A stretch of DNA of 64,000 nt from Streptomyces sp. DH5 (GCF_020873915.1 NZ_JAHWGP010000002.1:1-64000); one strand, 5' to 3'. Counted from the stretch's first letter, positions 31,894-40,448 are shown. The notes: a model not told the origin generated them from the letters alone. Program-made: numbers and translations.

Positions 31894-33219
31894 TCACACC
31901 CGGTAGCGGCGCAGCGCCGGCATCGCGGCGGCGAGCGCCAGCATCACGACCACGACCAGGATCCCGCCACCCGCCACGGCCGTACGGGGGCCGAAGGCGG
32001 AACCCGCCGTGCCGTGCAGCACGTCGGCGAGCCGGGGGCCGCCGGCCACGACGACGGTGAAGACCCCCTGCATCCGGCCGCGCATCTCGTCGGTCGCGGC
32101 GGACAGCAGGATGGCCCCGCGGAACACCATCGAGACCATGTCGGCGAGCCCGGCGAGGGCGAGGAAGGCGACCGCGAGCCACAGGCTGCCGCTGAGCCCG
32201 AAGCCGGTGACGGCCATCCCCCAGACCACCACCGAGCCGATGACCATCCAGCCGTGCCGGCGGGCCCGCGAGAAGGAGCCCGAGAACAGGCCGCCCGCCA
32301 CCGCTCCGAGCGGGATCGCGGCGAACAGCAGCCCCAGTGCGAACCCTTCCCCGTAGGGGGCGGCGAAGGTCTCGGCGGCGAGCTGGGGGAACAGGGCGCG
32401 GGGCATGCCGAGGACCATGGCGACGATGTCGGCGAGGAAGGACAACAGCAGCACCGCGTGGCCGGAGATGTAACGGAAGCCCTCCAGGATCGCGCGCAGG
32501 CCCGCGCTCCCGGCCTTGACCGCCGTCAGCGGCGGCAGCGCGGGCAGCCGGTACACCGCCCATACCGTCACGCACAGCGCCACCGCGTCGATGAGGTACA
32601 GCTCGGCCAGGCCGATGACGGGGATCAGCGCCCCGGCGAGCAGCGGCCCGGCGATCTGGCCGGTCTGCATCACGGTGGAGCCCAGGGCGTTGGCGGCGGG
32701 CAGTTCGTCCGCGGGAACCAGCCGGGCGACGGAGGCGCTGCGCGCGGGCGCGTTGAGTCCCCAGAACGCCTGTTGCAGGGCGAGCAGGACCATCAGCACG
32801 GCGACCGAGTCCAGTCCGGTGACGGCCTGCGCCCAGAACAGCAACGAGGTGACGGCGATGCCGGAGTTGGTGATCAGCAGCAGCTTGCGGCGGTCCATGC
32901 TGTCGGCGATCGCCCCGCCCCACAACGCGAACACGATCAGCGGGAGCAGCCCGGCCAGACTCGCCGCGCCGACCCAGGCGGAGGAGCCGGTGATGTCGTA
33001 GACCTGTTTGGGCACGGCGACGGCGGTGAGCTGGCTGCCGACCGCGGTGACGACGGTGGAGGACCACAGCCGGCGGTAGGCCGGGCGGCGCAGGGGGCGG
33101 GTGTCCATCGCCCAGCGGCGCCACCCGCGCGGCGGAGGCGGTCCGGGCTCCGGGTCCCTGTCCCGCGGTCTCGCGCTGCTCTCGCCGGTGTCCACGACCG
33201 TCCTGTCGGGTGGGTACAT
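31894..33219 (-). CDS. MFS transporter (drug efflux type)
   Basis: A 441-residue major facilitator protein with about 12 predicted hydrophobic helices; the segment ADSMDRRKLLLITN is the loop 2-3 signature and LALQQAFWGLNAPARSASVARLVP resembles enterobactin/multidrug exporters of the EntS-like MFS_3 group. A Pro-rich N-terminus of about 40 residues precedes helix 1. The substrate is not evident. On the minus strand, 46 bp from the LysE-type gene; the two may share a transcript. Confidence 0.87.
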   Translation of the reverse strand: MYPPDRTVVDTGESSARPRDRDPEPGPPPPRGWRRWAMDTRPLRRPAYRRLWSSTVVTAVGSQLTAVAVPKQVYDITGSSAWVGAASLAGLLPLIVFALWGGAIADSMDRRKLLLITNSGIAVTSLLFWAQAVTGLDSVAVLMVLLALQQAFWGLNAPARSASVARLVPADELPAANALGSTVMQTGQIAGPLLAGALIPVIGLAELYLIDAVALCVTVWAVYRLPALPPLTAVKAGSAGLRAILEGFRYISGHAVLLLSFLADIVAMVLGMPRALFPQLAAETFAAPYGEGFALGLLFAAIPLGAVAGGLFSGSFSRARRHGWMVIGSVVVWGMAVTGFGLSGSLWLAVAFLALAGLADMVSMVFRGAILLSAATDEMRGRMQGVFTVVVAGGPRLADVLHGTAGSAFGPRTAVAGGGILVVVVMLALAAAMPALRRYRV

Positions 33220-33265
33220 CTTCTGGCCCGCCTCAGTGTCGCAGGGGCCGGCGGCAGCCCCGTCC

Positions 33266-33883
33266 TCAGGCCCCCGCGATGAGCGTCAGACCGAGGACGA
33301 TCATGGTGGCGGCGACCAGCGCGTCCAGGACACGCCACGCGGTGGGGCGGGCCAGGAAGCGGCTCAGCAGACGGGCGCCGAAGCCGAGCGCGGCGAACCA
33401 GCACAGGCTGGCCAGCACGGCGCCGAGCCCGAAGGTCCAGCGCAGCGCTCCGTGGTCGGCGGCGACCGAGCCCAGCAGGAACACGGTGTCGAGGTAGACG
33501 TGCGGGTTGAGCCAGGTCATGGCGAGGCAGGTGAGCACGGCCCGGCGGCGTGATCCCGCCGCCTCGCCCTCCGTCCGCAGTCCCCCGACGGCCGGACGCA
33601 GCACCCGGCGGGCGGCCAGCGCGCCGTAGCCGAGCAGGAAGGCGCCGCCGATCCAGCCGACCGCCGTCAGCGCGCCGGGCCAGGCCACGACCACCGCGCC
33701 GACGCCACCGACGCCCAGGGCGATGAGGGCGGCGTCGGACAGGGCGCAGATCGCCACGACGGGGAGCACGGCGTCGCGGCGGACGCCCTGGCGCAGCACG
33801 AAGGCGTTCTGGGCACCGATGGCCACGATGAGGGAGAGGCCGGTGCCGAATCCGGCGGCGGCGGTGGTGAGGGTGCTGGTCAT
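33266..33883 (-). CDS. lysE: LysE/ArgO-type amino-acid exporter
   Basis: A 205-residue six-helix membrane protein of the LysE family that exports lysine or arginine. The N-terminus GLSLIVAIGAQNAFVLRQGVRRDAVLPVVAICALSDA and the conserved TWLNPHVYLDTVFLLGSVA in the middle are hallmarks of LysE/ArgO. The gene is divergent from a LysG-type activator with 66 bp between them, the classical lysE-lysG arrangement of Corynebacterium. ATG 33883. Confidence 0.92.
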   Translation of the reverse strand: MTSTLTTAAAGFGTGLSLIVAIGAQNAFVLRQGVRRDAVLPVVAICALSDAALIALGVGGVGAVVVAWPGALTAVGWIGGAFLLGYGALAARRVLRPAVGGLRTEGEAAGSRRRAVLTCLAMTWLNPHVYLDTVFLLGSVAADHGALRWTFGLGAVLASLCWFAALGFGARLLSRFLARPTAWRVLDALVAATMIVLGLTLIAGA

Positions 33884-33919
33884 GCCGAGGACGTTACGTC
33901 CGGCGGCCGGTGCAGTACA

Positions 33920-33945
33920 GCTAAGGATTCTTACGTACCCTTAGC
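33920..33945. promoter_or_regulatory. LysG-type operator palindrome in the lysE-lysG gap
   Basis: GCTAAGG at 33920-33926 and CCTTAGC at 33939-33945 form a perfect 7-bp inverted repeat around 12 bases of AT-richer DNA (ATTCTTACGTAC). It lies in the 66-bp divergent gap between the exporter and its LysR-type regulator and overlaps the probable promoters of both. Its position and symmetry fit a LysR-type recognition site. Confidence 0.65.
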
Positions 33946-33949
33946 CGTC

Positions 33950-34849
33950 GTGATGGCAGATCTCCCGCTGGACCAGGTACGGACGCTGCTCGCGGTGGTG
34001 GACGGGGGGACGTTCGACGCGGCGGCCGCCGCGCTGCACGTGACACCCTCGGCCGTGAGCCAGCGGGTGAAGGCGCTGGAGCAGCGCACGGGCCGGGTGC
34101 TGCTGCTGCGCACCAAGCCGGTGCGGCCCACCGAGTCGGGCGAGGTGCTGGTGCGGCTGGCGCGTCAGGTGGGCAGGCTGGAACGGGACGCGTACGCCGA
34201 ACTCGGGCTGAGCGGGGCCGGGGAGCCGACCCGGGTGTCGGTGGCGGTGAACGCCGACTCACTGGCGACCTGGTTCCTGGGGGCGCTGACCCGGTTGCCG
34301 TCGGGAGCGGGTCTCTGCTTCGAACTGCGCCGGGAGGACGAGGGCCACACCGCCGCCCTGCTGCGGGAGGGGTCGGTGATGGCCGCGGTGACCTCCTCCG
34401 CGGACCCGGTGCCGGGCTGTTCCGTGCGGCACCTGGGCCGGATGCGCTATCTCCCGGTGGCGAACCCGCGGTTCGCGGCGGAGCACCTGGCGGGGCCGCT
34501 GCGCGAGGCGCTGCCCGAGGCGCCGGTGGTGGTGTTCGACCGGCGGGACGACTTCCAGGACGGCTTCGTGCGCCGCTTCACCCGCGGGCGCGCTGAGGCG
34601 AGCGAGCGCCGGCACCACGTACCGACCTCGGAGGGCTTCCTCGAGGCGGTCGCCGCCGGTCTGGGCTGGGGCATGGTCCCCGAGGTCCAGGCGGATCCCC
34701 TGCTGCGCGCCGGCCGCCTCGCGGTGTTCGCCCCGGACCGCGCGGTGGACGCGCCCCTGTACTGGCAGCAGTGGAGGCTGGACTCCCCCGCGCTGGCCGC
34801 GGTGACCGACGCGGTCACCACGGCGGCGGCGGAGGCGCTGTACCGCTGA
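33950..34849 (+). CDS. lysG: LysG/ArgP-type LysR-family transcriptional regulator
   Basis: A 299-residue LysR-type regulator: N-terminal winged HTH (about 4-62, LDQVRTLLAVVDGGTFDAAAAALHVTPSAVSQRVKALEQRTG) and a C-terminal periplasmic-binding-like effector domain (about 90-295). The HTH and the phrase FDAAAAALHVTPSAVSQR are typical of ArgP/LysG, activators of lysE/argO that respond to Lys, Arg or His. Start GTG 33950 or ATG 33953; neither has a strong RBS, so the mRNA may be near-leaderless. Divergent from lysE. Confidence 0.9.
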   Translation: MMADLPLDQVRTLLAVVDGGTFDAAAAALHVTPSAVSQRVKALEQRTGRVLLLRTKPVRPTESGEVLVRLARQVGRLERDAYAELGLSGAGEPTRVSVAVNADSLATWFLGALTRLPSGAGLCFELRREDEGHTAALLREGSVMAAVTSSADPVPGCSVRHLGRMRYLPVANPRFAAEHLAGPLREALPEAPVVVFDRRDDFQDGFVRRFTRGRAEASERRHHVPTSEGFLEAVAAGLGWGMVPEVQADPLLRAGRLAVFAPDRAVDAPLYWQQWRLDSPALAAVTDAVTTAAAEALYR

Positions 34850-35150
34850 GGTGGCCGCCGGCCTTCGGTGGCGGTCGCGGGGGCCGGCCCGCACGTCCGC
34901 GTCGTGGCCGGCTGCCGACGCCACCGTGCGGGAGCCTCCTCCGTCCGGTCCCGCACGTACCGCCCCCGCACGCACCGGCCCCGCTCGGGTCGGCCCGGGA
35001 CCGCCGGTGCCCGGAGCCGCCCCGGTCGGGACAGCGTTCCCGGGAGCGCCGTCCGGACTGTCCCGAGGGCGGCTCGACGGGGCCGGGAGTGCCGTCCCTG
35101 CTGTCCCGAGGGCGGCTCCGGGGCTCCGGGCGGGTCCTTCACGACAGGCC
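34850..35150. other. Intergenic stretch with 43-bp tandem repeat
   Basis: The 300 bases between lysG and the TetR gene hold no supported gene. A 43-bp unit occurs twice in tandem (35042-35084 and 35085-35127), each containing CTGTCCCGAGGGCGGCTC. An imperfect inverted copy (GGAGCCGCCCCGGTCGGGACAG) lies just upstream at about 35010-35031. The set can fold into alternative hairpins and may act as a terminator for lysG or for the convergent TetR gene. Confidence 0.55.
35042..35127 (+). repeat. Two tandem 43-bp units
   Basis: Unit 1 at 35042-35084 and unit 2 at 35085-35127, sharing GGGAG-GCCGTCC and the 18-base word CTGTCCCGAGGGCGGCTC at the same offset. Differences are limited to a few bases. 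Intergenic; the function is not evident. Confidence 0.7.
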
Positions 35151-35852
35151 CTACGAGTCGCCGAGACCGTTCTCCGCGCTGGCCAGGAGCATGTCCAGGG
35201 CTGTGGGGTAGGCGCTGGTGACCATGACGGCGGCGAGGAGCGGTGCCGCCTCGGCGAGGCGTGGGTGGGTGGCGGCCGGCAGGCGGGCGTAGGTCGAGCG
35301 CCACATGTCCTCGTCGGCGCGCCGGGCGGCGCCGGGCAGCGCGAGGGACGCGGCGTCGAGGGCGGCGAAGGCCAGCGTGGTGTCGATGAAGGCGTGGTAG
35401 ACGCGCACCGCCTCCGGCAGCGGGAAGCCCGCGGTGCGCAGCACGTCCAGCACCGCCTCGTCGGCGGCGAGCTCGTTCGCGCGCCCGGAGACACGGCTCG
35501 CCGTGAGGACGGCCGCCTGCGGATGCGACAGGTAGGCGGTGTGGATGCGCAGCCCGATGGCCCGCAGGTCCTCGCGCCAGGACCCGGCCGGGCGCCAGCC
35601 GCGCAGCGCCCGGCCGATCAGCGCGTCGCCGATGGCGAGGGTCAGTTCGTCCATGCCGCGGAAGTAGCGGTAGAGGGTGCTCGGGTCGCAGTCCAGGGCG
35701 TGGCCCAGCCGGCGGGCGGTCAGGCCCGCGCTGCCGTGCTCGTGCAGCAGCCGCAGCGCGGTCTCGACGATCAGGGTCTCGGACAGCACCCGGCCGCCCT
35801 TGGTGGGCCTGCGGCGCCTGCGCCGTTCCTCGGGCACCACGCGTTTCGGCAT
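35151..35852 (-). CDS. TetR-family transcriptional regulator
   Basis: A 233-residue TetR regulator with an Arg-rich N-terminus (EERRRRRRPTKGG), HTH (about 25-75; LTARRLGHALDCDPSTLYRYFRGMDEL) and a C-terminal TetR_C-like ligand domain (LRAIGLRIHTAYLSHPQAAVLTASRVSGRANEL). It is divergent from the saccharopine-dehydrogenase-like gene with 132 bp between, so it probably controls that gene. The interval has TTATGCCAACGCCATTGACC near 35874 but no clear palindrome that I can call. Confidence 0.88.
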   Translation of the reverse strand: MPKRVVPEERRRRRRPTKGGRVLSETLIVETALRLLHEHGSAGLTARRLGHALDCDPSTLYRYFRGMDELTLAIGDALIGRALRGWRPAGSWREDLRAIGLRIHTAYLSHPQAAVLTASRVSGRANELAADEAVLDVLRTAGFPLPEAVRVYHAFIDTTLAFAALDAASLALPGAARRADEDMWRSTYARLPAATHPRLAEAAPLLAAVMVTSAYPTALDMLLASAENGLGDS

Positions 35853-35984
35853 CGCCGTCCCTCCAGCCGCCCTTATGCCAACGCCATTGACCTTACGTCG
35901 CGGCGCGGCGTTGTATCCCTACCGGGGCCCCGTACGCATCCCGGATCCGAGCGGATCCACTAGGAAGGAAGGGAGTGCTCCGTC

Positions 35985-37205
35985 ATGCGTGTACTGCTGG
36001 TGGGAGCGGGTGGCGTGGGTACCGCCATCACCCGGATCGCCGCCCGGCGGCCGTTCTTCGACCTGATGGTGGTGGCCGACTTCGACCCGCTCCGGGCCGA
36101 GGCGGCGGTCGCAGCGCTCGGTACGGACGGCGCCCGCTTCAGGCCCGGGCGCGTGGACGCCTCCGACGAGGGCGCGGTGACGGCGCTGCTCGAGCGGCAC
36201 GGCTGCGACGTGCTGCTCAACGCCACCGATCCCCGGTTCGTGATGCCGCTGTTCCGGGCCGCGCTGGGCGCCGGTGCCACGTACGTCGACATGGCGATGT
36301 CGCTGTCCCGGCCGCACCCGCAACGCCCGTACGAGGAGTGCGGGGTCAAGCTCGGCGACGAGCAGTTCGCGCGGGCCGGCGCGTGGGAGGAGGCCGGTGC
36401 GCTGGCCCTGGTCGGCATGGGGGTGGAGCCCGGCCTGTCGGACGTCTTCGCCCGGTACGCGGCCGACGAACTCTTCGACGAGATCGAGGAGATCGGGGTC
36501 CGCGACGGTGCGAACCTCACGGTGGACGGCTACGGCTTCGCACCCTCCTTCAGCATCTGGACCACCATCGAGGAATGCCTCAATCCACCGGTCGTCTACG
36601 AGAAGGACCGCGGCTGGTTCACCACCGAACCCTTCAGCGAGCCGGAGGTGTTCGACTTCCCCGAGGGCATCGGGCCGGTGGAGTGCGTGAACGTCGAGCA
36701 CGAGGAGGTGCTGCTCGTGCCGCGGTGGGTGGACGCCCGCCGGGTCACCTTCAAGTACGGTCTGGGCCGGGAGTTCGTCGACACCCTCAGGACGCTGCAC
36801 CTGCTGGGCCTGGACCGTACCGGGCCGGTGACCGTGCCGGGTCCCGACGGGCCGGTGCGGGTCTCGCCCCGGGACGTCGTCGCCGCCTGTCTGCCCGACC
36901 CGGCGACGCTGGGCGGACGGATGCGCGGCAAGACCTGCGCCGGCACCTGGGTGCGGGGCACCAAGGACGGCGCGCCCCGCGAGGTGTACCTGTACCACGT
37001 GGTCGACAACGAGTGGTCCATGGCCGAGTACGGCTGCCAGGCCGTGGTGTGGCAGACCGCCGTCAACCCCGTCGTCGCCCTCGAACTGCTCGCGGGCGGC
37101 GCCTGGACGGGCGCGGGCGTCCTCGGGCCGGAGGCTTTCCCCGCGGGTCCCTTCCTGGAACTGCTGACGGCGTACGGTTCGCCGTGGGGGCTGCGTGAGC
37201 GGTGA
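35985..37205 (+). CDS. Saccharopine dehydrogenase-like NADP-binding enzyme
   Basis: A 406-residue protein with an N-terminal Rossmann fold (MRVLLVGAGGVGTAITRIA) and the conserved blocks LLNATDPRFVMPLF, ATYVDMAMS and GMGVEPGLSDVFARYAADELFDEI of the saccharopine dehydrogenase / carboxynorspermidine dehydrogenase (Lys9/Nspc-like) family. Such enzymes reductively couple or cleave amino acids at the epsilon- or delta-amine, for example in lysine catabolism or in polyamine synthesis. No partner for the classical lysine pathway is adjacent. ATG 35985 has GGAAGGAAGGGAG upstream. A TetR gene is divergent. Confidence 0.85.
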   Translation: MRVLLVGAGGVGTAITRIAARRPFFDLMVVADFDPLRAEAAVAALGTDGARFRPGRVDASDEGAVTALLERHGCDVLLNATDPRFVMPLFRAALGAGATYVDMAMSLSRPHPQRPYEECGVKLGDEQFARAGAWEEAGALALVGMGVEPGLSDVFARYAADELFDEIEEIGVRDGANLTVDGYGFAPSFSIWTTIEECLNPPVVYEKDRGWFTTEPFSEPEVFDFPEGIGPVECVNVEHEEVLLVPRWVDARRVTFKYGLGREFVDTLRTLHLLGLDRTGPVTVPGPDGPVRVSPRDVVAACLPDPATLGGRMRGKTCAGTWVRGTKDGAPREVYLYHVVDNEWSMAEYGCQAVVWQTAVNPVVALELLAGGAWTGAGVLGPEAFPAGPFLELLTAYGSPWGLRER

Positions 37206-37311
37206 CCCCGCGCACACGGTCCGGCAGTTTCACCTCGAGTCGACAGGTCACCCGAAATGGAGTAAGGCATCCGCAAGGGTGTGCATCGACTCCGATCGCA
37301 GGTGACTTCCG

Positions 37312-37569
37312 ATGGACAACTGGCGAAGCAGCGCGGCCTGCAGGACCGAGGACCCCGACCTCTTCTTCCCGATCGGCACCTCCGGCCCCGCCCTGATGCA
37401 GACGGAACAGGCCAAGGCGGTGTGCCGGCAGTGCCCCGTGCGGGAGCAGTGTTTGGAGTGGGCGCTGGAGACGGGCCAGTCCCTCGGTGTGTGGGGCGGC
37501 ACGAGCGAGACGGAACGGCGTGCGCTGAAGCGGCGCATCGCCGCGCGCCGGGCCGGCGGCGGCTCCTGA
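37312..37569 (+). CDS. WhiB-family (Wbl) iron-sulfur transcription factor
   Basis: An 85-residue Wbl protein. The four conserved cysteines are Cys10, Cys38, Cys41 and Cys47 (CRQCPVREQC), expected to bind a [4Fe-4S] cluster; GVWGG follows at 59-63 and a basic tail (RRALKRRIAARR) is the DNA-contact region. Wbl proteins bind the group 1 sigma factor and sense oxidants or nitric oxide. Which Wbl member this is cannot be told from sequence by eye. The upstream 106 bases contain no clear promoter. ATG 37312. Confidence 0.93.
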   Translation: MDNWRSSAACRTEDPDLFFPIGTSGPALMQTEQAKAVCRQCPVREQCLEWALETGQSLGVWGGTSETERRALKRRIAARRAGGGS

Positions 37570-37637
37570 GAGGCTCGCCGCGCCCGGTCCCGTGCGCGGC
37601 GGTAGGCTCGCGGGACACCGCGGGAAGGGGCCGGGCC

Positions 37638-37988
37638 ATGAGCGTACGGGTGCGCCGTGTGTACGAGCCGCCCGAGCCGGACGACGGGTTCCGGGTCCTC
37701 GTCGACCGGCTGTGGCCGCGCGGTCTGGCGAAGGACGCGGCGCGGGTGGACGAGTGGCCCAAGGGGCTGACGCCGTCCACGGAGCTGCGCCGCTGGTACC
37801 ACGGGGACGGCGGCTCGTACGAGGAGTTCCGGGAGCGCTACGAGGCGGAGCTGGCCGCTCCGGAGGCCGCCGAACTCGTCGACCGGGTGAGGCGACGGGC
37901 GAAGAAGGGCACCGTGACCCTGCTGACCGCGTCCAGGGACACCGGTCACAGCCATGCCGGGGTGCTGGCCCGCCTCCTGGAGGACTGA
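37638..37988 (+). CDS. DUF488 family protein
   Basis: A 116-residue DUF488 protein: YEPPEPDDGFRVLVDRLWPRGLAKDAARVDEWPKGLTPSTELRRWYHGD at the start and [22 protein letters not shown] at the end. Members include proteins with heme- or uroporphyrin-related annotations, but the biochemical role of DUF488 is not established. It is 69 bp downstream of the Wbl gene on the same strand and may share its transcript. ATG 37638 follows GGAAGGGG. Confidence 0.86.
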   Translation: MSVRVRRVYEPPEPDDGFRVLVDRLWPRGLAKDAARVDEWPKGLTPSTELRRWYHGDGGSYEEFRERYEAELAAPEAAELVDRVRRRAKKGTVTLLTASRDTGHSHAGVLARLLED

Positions 37989-38011
37989 GGGGCGGGCCGC
38001 ACCACCGTGGC

Positions 38012-39685
38012 CTACGCCGTCTGCGCGGCCGCCGCCCGGCCCGCCGCGCGGCCGGAGAAGAGGCAGCCGCCGAGGAAGGTGCCCTCCAGCGCGTTGTAGC
38101 CGTGGACGCCTCCGCCGCCGAACCCCGCCACCTCGCCCGCCGCGTACAGCCCTTCGACCGGCCGTCCGTCGGCGCCGAGCGCGCGCGAGTCGAGGTCGGT
38201 CTGGATGCCGCCGAGGGTCTTGCGGGTGAGGACGTTCAGCTTGACACCGATCAGCGGACCGGCCGCCGGGTCGAGGATGCGGTGCGGGGTGGCGACCCGG
38301 CCGAGGCGGTCGCCGATGTAGCGGCGGGCGTTGCGGATGCCTTGCACCTGGGCGTCCTTGCTGTAGGCGTTGGCCAGTTGCAGGTCGCGCGCCTCGATCT
38401 GGCGCCGCAGGAGTGCCGCGTCGAGCAGCGGCTCGTCGGTGAGGGCGTTCATCTTCTCGACGAGCTGTTCGAGGGTCGGGGCGGTGACGAAGTCCGCGCC
38501 CTCGCGCAGGAACGCCTCCACCGGTCCGGGGGCCCCCTTGCCCAGCACGCGCTCCTTCAGGAAGCCGGCCCGGTCCTTGGCGGTGATGTCGGGGTTCTGC
38601 TCGGAGCCCGACAGCGCGAACTCCTTCTCGATGATCCTCTGGGTGAGGACGAACCAGGAGTGGTCGTGTCCGGCGATGTCCTCGGTGGTACGCAGGTGCT
38701 TCAGCGTGCCGAGGGTGTCGTAGCCGGGCAGGCAGGGCTCGGGGAGCCGGCGGCCGAGGGCGTCGAACCACATGGAGGACGGGCCGGGCAGGATGCGGAT
38801 GCCGTGCCCGGGCCAGACCGGGTCCCAGTTGCGCAGGCCCTCGGTGTAGTGCCACATGCGGTCCCGATTGACCAGCCGCACTCCGGCGCGGGCGCTGATG
38901 TCCAGCATCCGCCCGTCGACGTACGCGGGGACACCGGTGACCATCTCGCGGGGCGGGGTGCCCAGCCGCTCCGGCCAGTAGCGGCGGACGGTGTCGTGGT
39001 CGGCGCCGATGCCGCCGCTGGTGACGATCACGGCCTGCGCGGTGAGCTCGAACTCGCCGATGGTCTCCCGGCTGGAGGCGACACCGCGCGGTGCGTCGTC
39101 CTCCGCCAGCACGGTGCCCCGCACCCCGCGCGCGCTGCCGCCCTCGACGACGAGTTCGTCGACCCGGTGGCGGTGGTGGAAGGTGAGCAGCCCGTCCCTG
39201 GCGGCCTGCCGGGCGTGGTGGACGAAGGGCTCGACGACGCCCGTCCCGGTGCCCCAGGCGATGTGGAAGCGGGGCACGGTGTTGCCGTGGCCGTCCGCGC
39301 GGAGGTCGCCGCGCTCGGCCCAGCCGACGGTGGGCAGGAAGGTGATGCCGTGGCCGTTCAGCCAGGACCGCTTCTCCCCCGCCGCCCACTCGACGTAGGC
39401 CCTCGCCCAGCGCACCGCCCAGCTGTCCTCGTCGTCGAGGCGGTCGAAGCCCGCGCTGCCCCGCCAGTCGCTCCACGCCAGGTCGAAGGAGTCCTTGATG
39501 CCGAGGCGCCGCTGTTCCGGTGAGCCCACCAGGAACAGCCCGCCGAAGGACCAGAAGGCCTGACCGCCGAGATTGGCGGCGTTCTCCTGGTCGACCAGGG
39601 CGACCCTGCGGCCCTGGCTGGTCAGCTCGTGGGCCGCGACGAGGCCCGCGAGTCCCGCTCCGACGACGATGACGTCGGCATCCAT
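38012..39685 (-). CDS. FAD-dependent dehydrogenase (KstD/FAD_binding_2 type)
   Basis: A 557-residue flavoprotein of the fumarate reductase/3-ketosteroid dehydrogenase fold. N-terminal FAD motif ADVIVVGAGLAGLVAAHELTSQG, GGQAFWSFGGLFLV, the middle substrate/cap domain, and a C-terminal closure GLYAAGEVAGFGGGGVHGYNALEGTFLGGCLFSG. Such proteins oxidise or reduce a C-C bond; the substrate is not predictable. ATG 39685 has AAGGGA 8 bases upstream; an ATG at 39706 overlaps the stop of the TetR gene in an ATGA-like arrangement. It is the second gene of a two-gene operon with its regulator. Confidence 0.87.
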   Translation of the reverse strand: MDADVIVVGAGLAGLVAAHELTSQGRRVALVDQENAANLGGQAFWSFGGLFLVGSPEQRRLGIKDSFDLAWSDWRGSAGFDRLDDEDSWAVRWARAYVEWAAGEKRSWLNGHGITFLPTVGWAERGDLRADGHGNTVPRFHIAWGTGTGVVEPFVHHARQAARDGLLTFHHRHRVDELVVEGGSARGVRGTVLAEDDAPRGVASSRETIGEFELTAQAVIVTSGGIGADHDTVRRYWPERLGTPPREMVTGVPAYVDGRMLDISARAGVRLVNRDRMWHYTEGLRNWDPVWPGHGIRILPGPSSMWFDALGRRLPEPCLPGYDTLGTLKHLRTTEDIAGHDHSWFVLTQRIIEKEFALSGSEQNPDITAKDRAGFLKERVLGKGAPGPVEAFLREGADFVTAPTLEQLVEKMNALTDEPLLDAALLRRQIEARDLQLANAYSKDAQVQGIRNARRYIGDRLGRVATPHRILDPAAGPLIGVKLNVLTRKTLGGIQTDLDSRALGADGRPVEGLYAAGEVAGFGGGGVHGYNALEGTFLGGCLFSGRAAGRAAAAQTA

Positions 39686-39702
39686 GGCGACCGTCCCTTC
39701 CT

Positions 39703-40311
39703 TCATCCGGTGAGCAGCGCGGTGAGCAGTTGTTTCAGCCAGGTCCGGGCGCCCGCGACGTCCCGGTCCAGCAGCAGTCGGGTGGTGACCCCGTCGTAGG
39801 CGGCGATCACGGCGTGCGCGGCGCCCTCGGCGTCGCCGAGGACGGCGGGCAGTTCCGTGTGGCCGCGGGCCCGGGCCAGCCGGTCGGCGATGGCCCGCCG
39901 CAGCCGCGCACGGTGTTCCAGCAGACCGCGCGCCACCTCGGGGTCGCGGGCGGCGTGCGCCAGGAAGTCGGTCTTGACCAGCAGCCAGTCGCGGTCGAGC
40001 AGCAGGACGTCGGTGACGCGGTCGACGGCGGCGGTCACGTCGAGGTCGGGGCCGTCCAGGGCGAGGGCGCCGGCGACCTGCTCCGCGATCAGCTCGGCGC
40101 GCTCCGCGTACAGGGCGAAGAACAGCTCGTCCAGGCCGGCGAAGTTGGAGTAGAAGGCGCCCCTGGTGTAACCGGCCGCCTCGCAGATCTCCTCGATCGA
40201 GACGTGTCCGAAGCCCTTGGCCGCGAACACCGAGAACGCGGCGTCCAGGAGGTTCGCGCGCGTGCGCAGCCGGCGGCGGGTGATCCGCCCCGCCGTGTCC
40301 CCTGCCGTCAT
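39703..40311 (-). CDS. TetR-family regulator of the FAD-dehydrogenase operon
   Basis: A 202-residue TetR protein: HTH in the first 55 residues (RTRANLLDAAFSVFAAKGFGHVSIEEICEAAGYTRGAFYSNFAGLDELF) and a TetR_C_6-like ligand domain. Its stop overlaps the upstream start option of the dehydrogenase. Two identical-looking 16-bp palindromes (40336-40351 and 40353-40368) lie just upstream of its start and between it and the divergent AlkB gene, strongly suggesting autoregulation and repression of the operon. Confidence 0.9.
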   Translation of the reverse strand: MTAGDTAGRITRRRLRTRANLLDAAFSVFAAKGFGHVSIEEICEAAGYTRGAFYSNFAGLDELFFALYAERAELIAEQVAGALALDGPDLDVTAAVDRVTDVLLLDRDWLLVKTDFLAHAARDPEVARGLLEHRARLRRAIADRLARARGHTELPAVLGDAEGAAHAVIAAYDGVTTRLLLDRDVAGARTWLKQLLTALLTG

Positions 40312-40335
40312 GCCACTCCTCCCGCCCTCCCGTTC

Positions 40336-40351
40336 GATACGGGAACGTATC
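40336..40351. promoter_or_regulatory. TetR operator, site 1
   Basis: GATAC-GGGAAC-GTATC, a perfect 5-bp inverted repeat with a 6-base centre, 25 bases upstream of the TetR start. A copy with the same arms lies 17 bases further on. The outer arms GTTCGATACG and CGTATCGAAC (40332-40341 and 40363-40372) also pair. Confidence 0.75.
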
Positions 40352-40352
40352 C

Positions 40353-40368
40353 GATACACCGGCGTATC
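40353..40368. promoter_or_regulatory. TetR operator, site 2
   Basis: GATAC-ACCGGC-GTATC, same arms and spacing as site 1. Two sites 17 bp apart (centre to centre) would let two dimers bind on nearly the same face of the helix, as seen for QacR-type regulators. It also sits about 80 bases upstream of the AlkB-like gene start. Confidence 0.75.
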
Positions 40369-40448
40369 GAACAGACCCGTGCACGAAGGGCCACGAGGCC
40401 GAGCCACTGAACTAGAACGCATTTTCGATTCAAAGGTACGCTGGCACC

